Source: Phoronis pallida
Lineage: Eukaryota; Phoronida; Phoronidae
Reading direction: 5' to 3'
NCBI GenBank assembly: GCA_028565715.1
Contig: JAOXYC010202796.1
Coordinates: 1-11,626, forward strand
DNA length: 11,626 nucleotides
In this document: positions 1 through 9,000 of the stretch, piece after piece
Layout of the letters: each line of letters opens with the position of its first letter
Position numbering within the stretch: position 1 is the first letter of the stretch
The notes under the pieces: model-generated
What the model was told of the DNA's origin: nothing
The model's database searches: none
Seen by the model: the letters and a program-made list of their open reading frames with translations, nothing else
Translations under genes and position numbers: made by a program

Positions 1-82
1 TGACAGCTACATGTATATCCACCGTCAGTGTTGGTGCATTGTTGCTCACAATAATCCGCCGACTTGTTGCACTCGTTAATGT
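1..82 (-). CDS. Exon r: calcium-binding EGF domain (3'-partial)
   Basis: Acceptor CTTTCCAG starts an exon that runs off the left edge, residues 1908-1934. It reads [27 protein letters not shown]: the calcium signature, five of six EGF cysteines and an exact C-x-N-x4-Y-x-C-x-C hydroxylation motif. The series of EGF exons therefore continues beyond the window. Confidence 0.95.
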
Positions 83-3000
83 CTGGAAAGGGAAAAGATT
101 CATAATTCTATCATTGTATTGTTATCCACAACACTAGTGATTCAACATTTTCAAACTGTGCTTCGCTTGGTCGTCAGGTGGGGAATATACAAGATGGAGT
201 CAGTCAAAAGAGTCTCGGCTTCAAACACTGACTGCCTTTTTTCGAAGTTGGGCTCATAATAACGATTAATTTATTGAAAATAGGTGCATATTATTAGTGA
301 ATGAAGTTTATTCAATTCAATTATAAAATTCCCTTTTTGCATAAAAATTGCCAGAGTTGTGTTTTTGATGGTGTATCCTTACGTACCAGTGCAGTTGACG
401 TCATCGACCTTACTGTACCCAAGTCTACAGCTGCATTCATACGAATCGGAAGTGATGTTGGACACACAGAGGTGAGAACAAGTCAAGTTGTTCACTGAGC
501 ACAAATCATGCCCTGAAATATAAGCAACTGATTGTCAAAACGTGGTTGTTGAATACGTATAAAATAATTTGTCATCAAACATGTAGTATAGTAGTCGCAG
601 TCCAAACCTTTTAAAGAAATGACAAACATCCTTATACTAATAATAAAAAGGCCGATCACCAGCCCTAAAACAATAAAATACATTAAAATGTCACTCTTGT
701 GAATTGTGACGCCATTAAAGAAGAATACACATTCGAAAGCTCTGGATTTTACATCGTTTTTATAACACGTCAGCACAAGAGTGACATTTTAATGTATTTT
801 ATCCTTTTATTAACATATTTGAGAGTTACAACTCACCTGGTAAAAGTTGGCAGGTAGCATTATTGCTGTTTAGACGATATCCTTGGTAACAGTCACACTG
901 ATACGATCCCTCTGTATTTATGCAAACTTGTTCACACGGGTTACTCAACGAACATTCATCGATGTCTGCGATAGAAGTAATAACATTTTTAAAATAGATG
1001 GTACAGCAATGTTCCCCCAAAAATATGATTAACACAAGTCAATTTGTTTTCCGAAATGAACAGTTTTCTTACAAGTGCAAAATGTCACTATCAAAATTTT
1101 TGGTGGCAACTGCAAATTTCAGAACACGTCAACTTTGGTGGGCTTACAACATGTAAAGACAGTTCTTTGTTAGACGCTCAATAAACAAGCAGAGCATGAT
1201 TTTACAATATTTTCAACCAAACATGTTTAGCATAGAAACAAACAGCTGTTCAATTGTTTTATTAACGGATACAAATTTTGCGGATACCTTTACAAGCATA
1301 CTTTCCCTCCAAAGTAAACCCCTCTCGACATGAGCACGTATATCCTTTCCCTTCATCTACGTTGGTGCAGAGTTGATCACATTGGTTCAATGTGGCATTT
1401 TCGCATTCATTTATGTCTGGAAACCAAAAATATCAAATTTATCATGAAATACAATTCGTTTTGAAGTTAACATTGTGCTTTTGAAAAATTAGGCCTTACT
1501 GGTTTTGAAGACTTTTGACATTGAACAATGTTATCCAAATTTGATTATGAACATTACCTATGCAGTCGCCTTCGAACTTCTCAAGCCCGTCAGGGCAGGG
1601 TCCACACTCGAATGTAACATTCAGTGCTTGTTCTTGTTCGGGAGTCATGTCAGAACAGTTAGTCGATGATGACTCACATGGACCGTCGTCACAACCATCA
1701 ATGTCAATGCTGCAGTCATCCCCTATGGAAGATAATAAATACATTGCTCTCAAGTATTATCAAAGACCTTATAATTGATATTTATGGTCTCTGGTATTAC
1801 CAACCACGTTATCAGCAGCACCATGCTATCAGAATTATCCACAGTCATTCCATACTGCATTACCATCAATGAAATGACGTGACGTACACGTCGAAACATG
1901 TCGCTGAAAACAATTATTGTTTTTGTTTCAACAAAACATCAATTGCCACCAGCATCCTTAACCCACCACAATCCTCTAAGCACTGTTGCTTAGTGCGTTT
2001 TTCGCTCAAATTATTCACTCTGTCTATCATTTGTTTAGAAGTTGGACATTTAAAAAGAATGCCTTTCCGGTAAACTTTCAATTAAAATATCTTACCCTCC
2101 CATCCTACTGAACAGTCGCACCCAACTACCGTCACTGATCTGGAAGATGTCGCCACTATGACAGCCTCTCTTTCAAAAGCGGAAGTACCTCCATTAAGAC
2201 ACTTTGGAGATAAGCTCACACTGACTATGTGGGTGGCCGATGTCAAGTTGCTACTGTCACGTGCTTCAAATCTTAAAGCATTAGAAATAAATGGAAATTA
2301 GTTTTGCTATCAATGGAAAACATATTCATATTCTTCCGCCATCAATCAGATTGTTGCTGTTTCAGATGTTTCGAATTCAAATCTACTTGGGCAGATAGCA
2401 TTTCTTACACACTTTCATTTATCCTCTTTAATGAAGACAGACGGTCTAAAAATCGGTTATACCACGTGTTTCTCTTTCAAACAAGTGTTGTTAAACTGTA
2501 ATGACCATTGTGCGTTTGTAAGGCGAATGAGACTCTTCTCATATTGACGAATTTGTGATTCGTCACCAGCTTCAAGGTGGTGACAAATCACAAATTCGTC
2601 AGTATGAGAAGAGTCTTATTCGCCTTACAAACGTGCAATTGTCGTGCATTACAGTTTAACAACACTTGTTTGAAATCTGCTTCCAAACTATACTTGTTTG
2701 AAAGAGAATCTCCTGCCGGTGTACACCAATATATACGTGTTTGTCTACCCAAGCAGCATCACCATCGCATACGGTACAGTACCACGTTGCCTATGTTAAT
2801 GCTTTGTGCATGGAGCGGTTGTAAGTTTCGGAACTCTTTCAATAGTAACATGTACAGAAACCGATGTACTTACGCAATCAATGTTTCGTTTAAATTTGCT
2901 GGAGTCCAAGAAAACGTGGCATTCAGCGACCCATTGCTGGATTGTTGACCAACTGAGATTTGAGATACAGAGCTCCTTCCAGTAAGTTGTTCTATTTGCA

Positions 3001-6000
3001 TATCGTCGCCGTCATCATCTTTAGCATATATATTGATGGTGTATGTACTTCCAATGGTGGCAGTGATAAAGCTGGTACCACTGATTGTTGGTGGGGTTTT
3101 AGCTAAAAGGAAAAACGTTTGGAATATAAATAAATAATGAATTCTTATTCACTTGTTCAATAGAACAATAATATTTATTCGTTGAAAGATTGGACCGTCC
3201 ACTCATGAAAACAATTGCACTATTGAACTAATAAACACACAAATATGTCTAGAAATTGGCAATTGTTTTTTGAACAAATTGGAAATTTTTTAATTTATTG
3301 TACCACATTAATAAAGGAGAAGGGATTTGTCATCTGGTGTAAAATAACAAACCTATCTCCAGCTTCAACTTCTCATTTGATTCTTCCGTAGTCTTTGAAG
3401 ACAAGGCCAAAGAATTGCTTCCAGATACGGCATAGTCAAAGAGACACTGTGTGTTAGATCCACAGGAATCCTTCATTTCCTGTGTTATATTCAGTTCATC
3501 AGAAAAGACTGGGATGTACGACCTGTCTTCAGCAGATTTGAACGTTTCACCTTGTCTGTACATAAAATTGCCCTGTGAAGTCAAAATCCCTGCAATAAAT
3601 AGTAGTTATGTGTAACTGTACAGAATGCTGACATTGAGACAGTTTCGAACAAAAGAAACGAAGCTGCATGTAAACGAAAAATAACATTGAAGATTCATTT
3701 AGAAATGGATGACCATATTTTGAAATGCACGATATGGTTAGTAACTGCTTTTCACTTACATGACATCCCAAAGTCAAATATCTCTCGCTCAGTTGCATCC
3801 GGGGAGAGAACAGTTCCATTCTTATACATGAAGTCATCGTCTTGGTTCTCATTTAAGATACCCATAAGTCCACTGGTTTGGTTCTCTGCTGAGGGCGGCG
3901 TCTCAATGGTGATACTGAGTGTTCCTTGCGTTTCCGTGACTGTTACCGAAAACCCTGGATAAGATACAATGTACATGTATCTTCAACATTTATACTAATT
4001 TCCATTTTTAACCCATTTTCATTAATTGTCTTTTCCATTGCCTACACGGGCCAATTTTTATGAACAAGGATATGTATATGTGACGCGTGTAGACGCATTT
4101 GCTGAAACTCATGCTATATAATGAAATAGGTTGTCGAGGACCGGTAAATAAAATGATAACATTATTAAAACACGGGTGTAAAGCATTATGCTTCACACCC
4201 GAAGAAGGACAAGTTCCGAAAGCTAGTGTAGTGACATTTTAATATATCTATAACCGGTACAATGTGTTTTAGTAATTTTATCATGCTATATACAATTAGG
4301 GAGATTAGAAATTGCTGTCACTAAAGTATTTAACTCGATCAACTGTTTGGTTTGGCAGTTCACTGTACATTGCAACTTTTATGCATTAAAAACATGCCAT
4401 CAAAGTATGAACATCATACCTGAGTTAAAAGTTGCTGTGACTGTGGTGTTCACTGTGTTCAGGAATACATTGTTGTATTCTACGTCATCTTGTTCACCCT
4501 TCTGTTCCACATCATTGACATAGACAGCAACACCTATGAAGGAACATTAAGAAATAAGCATGATTTAGTATAGGTCGTTAAACTTTCTCGTTAACTTGGC
4601 TTGGTCCGACGCCCCTTTCCACCTATACACCGTATGTCAATTCCATTATCTTAAACAGATACATAATGTTAAATATAAGTTTGGTACATATATCTCATTG
4701 TAAATTCCCTAGAAGACAGAATTATTTCGAATGTACTACTCACCGCCCTCAGAAGAAAGTTCGACATGCACAGTATCAGAGTCAATGTCTTTGACCGCGA
4801 AAGCGTTCCATATGGTGGCAGCTACTGCCGTGCCATTATTTTTGAGTTGGCCAGTTCTCCCTTGAAGATGGAACTCCTCTGTTTTAATCAGATCAAACTC
4901 CCCAAGACCGTTGAATGTGAACTGCTTTCCATCTAGTGAGGTAATATGTGGGTCACCTACGCTCCATCCTGAAATCAAAAGAGGGGCGGGTGATTCAATG
5001 GTAAAAAATGTGCTTCCAAAATGGAACGTTCTAACCAAGCCGATGGTGTTTGTATCATATGAAAACCTTCTTCATCATATGTGTCGCTTTCCAGTTAACG
5101 AAAACATGGGTACCGGTTATGGCAGTTGTGATAAATGCGACTGAGGTAGACGTAATGGAAAGATAACCATTTGTATGCTCCTGGGGGAGTTGCGAATGCA
5201 CTAAGAAAACAGATCTGGACCCCGCACAATATTTTGAGAATTATAAAGCGCTTTGAACACATGTTGTAAATAAGCTCCACAAAAGCACTGGATACTATAC
5301 TCTTTTATTGTTGTTTGCAGCGCAGCGTTTCGGCGAACTATAACTTTGTATTGCTCTACCAAGAGCCAATATGGTTTTTGCTTAAAATACCTGATCTGTG
5401 TGGTATATACATTCAAAGTCAAAATATTGATGATTTCGAATGTTATCACAGTCAAATTGAGATAACTGTCAGCACCAAAGTATCTGTCATTAACCTACCC
5501 ATTCTACTAGGTCTGAAGCTGGAACCATCTTTAATTGGTCGCATTTTATAAAACAGCGCACATGTCTCTGCATTCTTCCCTCCACAACATTGTTCATATG
5601 GAGTCTTGTCTTCACGGTTGTGATTCTGCTTTCTCCTCTTGTTGTGGAAACGAAACGAGAAACCAGCATTGGGAGCTACCGTTACCAGTGCTCTGTTGTC
5701 GTAGCAACAAGACTGTAAAACAAAAAAAAAGAAGTTAAAAACTGAATATTTGTGAAAGAATTCTATGATTGTTTTTTATCAATAGAGACGTCACACGATA
5801 AAATGTTTCAAAATGTTCAAATTAAAACCCAATGCATTACTTCAGTAAATTAGTAAATGCTACTTACGAATCCGTACTGGGACTGTATGGCAAATTTGTA
5901 ATAATAACAACTACTGGTCACGAATCGAGGATTATCGGTCAAACGTTTGAAATTTCTATTTCGTCGGACAGCATTGATTGATGTAGGACAGTCAAATCTC

Positions 6001-9000
6001 CTCGACTTAGGTAGGTTTACTTGGCGTGCACTTTTGACCCATTGAAGGCACTTATTGTTGTCGTTTTGCTCATCATCCGCAGACAGGTCAAGTCGATGTA
6101 TCCATACGCCATTTTTACCTGTTGATGTAGAATTATTAGAAGTACGTTAACGGTAAAAGAGCTTATACTTGGAGTGTGGAATGTGCAGGGGATGATCGGC
6201 ATTCAAAAATTCGTTATGGTTACCTTCTTGATTAAACATTTGCATCATTTAATATGAAGGATAAAAAACGTACTCAAAACAAAATCATATAGCTATCAAC
6301 TGTCAGGATTCGTGCACTATGTCAAGAATCGCATATAGCGACAATGATATGTCTTCTTGTCTACGTTGGCTTTTATTTTGCTCCCTGGCTCAATAATGCT
6401 TAAAAGTAAATGTATGGGCACGATTTGTCCACTTACGGTTGATTTCTGGATCTTTAAGGTTGCCAGGGAGAGATGCAATATTGTACATCTCTGTTGTACC
6501 AGAATACAATGGCGCCTTAATACTCGCACCGGACGTGACGTCCTGTACACCAGAATACACCCTTTCTTGACGACTATCATGTTCGATGGTATCGTAGTTG
6601 TAAACGACGAATGATTTCTGCCCGTCGGTAATTAAAATCGTTTGATATGTGAATCGCTGAAAAGAGAAAATAGTTAATATTTAACAAAAAAGTGTAAGTC
6701 TGTTGAACTGTTCCCCCCAATTATTTTTGAAACGATTTACAAATGAAGGAAAGTGTCTTGTAGATTGAATTGCAATTAAAATGACTAATTTTTTTCAATA
6801 TGTTGTTGCAAAAAGTGTTTCTGTAATGTACCTGATAGCTGATTTCATTGCCGCCAATTCATGTTTGAATAATAATGAGACAAATGAATTAAAAAAGACA
6901 ATAGTGAAACAATTTATTCAAGTTATCGCCATTAATGAAAACACTCACTGCGCAATCCGACTGCCACCAGGGACACGGGTGTTTCTTCATATTAGACCAC
7001 GTGATCATAATCACCCAGCTAGCACTGAAGTCAGACAAGTCAAAGTTTACTCTGACGTCACTAGTGGCATCATCAAGGATCCCTTTCTCATAATCGGAGT
7101 TTGTCGATTGTCTGAATATTTCTAGATGAGTAAGTTTTGATGATTGGTCTATTTTTTGTTTCCTCCAAAATGGCGCCACAAAGGTTTTTGAAACTCTGTC
7201 CAATTGCTTGGGTTTCCCGTAGCCCATGCGTTTACTGAATGATACCAATCCGTTTTTGTTGACCTGCAAAATTTTCATTACCATTTTAATAAAATATTGC
7301 TCATACATGTATTGATATCGTCATTATTGATTACTTATATCGTCATCGTTGTCGTTATCATTAGCGTCATCATCGCCGTCTCTAGCACGCACAACCACTT
7401 CTATTACTAATGCATCCATTATGTACTTCTGCTACTACCTCGTGCACCTAACCTAACTTATAGTGCATCTAATCTGCACCCTTTATTCAATTGTGATGTT
7501 ACGACTGGTATGAAGACATTACGTGTGATAATAATCCATAGACCTTTAAAATATCAATGCAACTAAATAGATTGATTCATGATAGTCGACTTTCAGAGGT
7601 CGAGCACGAGCACCTGATGGTAAAAGTTCCAAGCAATTAAGTATATAGAGGATAATTAACTAGTGTCATTAAATAATAATATATTTCTCAAAATGAGTCA
7701 AAATCCGAGCCTTTGGCGAGGATTTTGACGAGTTTTGAGAAATATATTATTCAATGATGACGAGTTTATTGTTCTTTTTCTCACATGAAACAGTGAAGAC
7801 GCGTTGTCGAAGAAATAACGAGTAGCGTATGAATACAGTGATCCGTCAGAGTGTGTTATTTTTAATAATACATTTGTTATCGCGATAACAATCAACTTAT
7901 AATGTGAGAAATATATATTTTTTTTTTAACTTACAAAAATCTTTTTATGGTAAACACCATACACGGGGAATCCTTGAGTATACTTAAGAAACTTTGTTTC
8001 AACCCTTGCTGAGCTTCTGAGTTCAGTTGCCTGCTCATTATTGATTCCGTACAGTTGACCCTTACTACCATAATCTGTGAATAAAAACACCAATTACAAG
8101 TAATACGTTAAACCGAGTATGTATCAGTATTCTTAGTTTGGTACATTCTTGGTGGACTTTGTCACTTTGCATAAAAACTTTTCGCATCTGTGTAAATCCT
8201 ATTGAAAAATGTTGAACTTGTTAATCTTTAAATTTTATTCACACTCATATTGAATTTTCAAAAAACATATGGGTTATCAACAGTGAAGACTTGATGGCAA
8301 AGGGTGGAAAGCAAGCACATGTACAATAAATTGTTCGATGTACGAACCTAGACTTAGAGCTTGTTTCGTGGTGGTTAAAATCGATTCGGCAGGTAAAGTG
8401 GTAGTTTCTTGAGTAACGCACGGTGGAGTTGGGGTCGGTTTTCCATAACAGCCGCAGTTCTTTTCGTTGATTCTGTTAGCGTGATTCTGGCCGCAGAAGG
8501 TGACATCGAAGAAGGTGCCAAGAGCAACATTTTGAAGAACGTAAAGATTACCATGCACTATTTGACGAAAGTACTGGCATCTGTCACCAAAGACGACAAA
8601 GTACGAGCATCGTCCGCACTCTATAATATAAAATGATATGTATACTGTATTAATTGGCTAGATATAACGTAAACGCCCGCGTTAAAAGGGACTGTTGTGA
8701 ATAATTTAATAGTCTATAAGGTAATGTTGTAAATGCCTATCAAATTTTGCAGTATCTGCCAAATGGGAAAAAAAAACTTTTGAAAACCCAAAAAACGCTC
8801 ATGGTCGTTACATCGGGTGGGCTTGTCTGCGGAAATTCCTAGTAGCTTTAAAGGCTTTCAAAATTGCCTAACATTTGTCGACTCAGATGAATGAACGTGC
8901 TTATATGAATGTTACTGCATTTTTGAAAAACACTTGATTGACAATAAGCTCTAAAAGGTCAAAAAGAAACATTTTGAGAAAAATGATGGTACCCAAATGT

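Larger units (their letters stand above)
7264..7934 (-). other. Longest intron (671 bases), repeat-rich
   Basis: Interrupts the NIDO domain. It holds the TCATCG microsatellite, the 7675-7751 hairpin, the 7874-7891 palindrome and a run of ten T (A on the coding strand) just after the donor. Confidence 0.85.

Noticed and set aside
2577-2948. Plus-strand open frame of 123 codons
   Set aside because: It runs through the right arm of the foldback, across the donor of exon l and into coding sequence on the other strand. No recognisable domain.
3153-3260. Small inverted repeats (GTTCAATAG with CTATTGAAC; AAAACAATTGC with GCAATTGTTTT)
   Set aside because: Arms of only 9-11 bases in AT-rich DNA, overlapping each other; too weak to call an element.
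6781-7125. Plus-strand open frame of 114 codons
   Set aside because: It overlaps NIDO exon d in antisense and has no family features.
7449-7459. Two CCTAA units resembling TTAGG telomere repeat
   Set aside because: Only two copies in AT-rich intron sequence; expected by chance.
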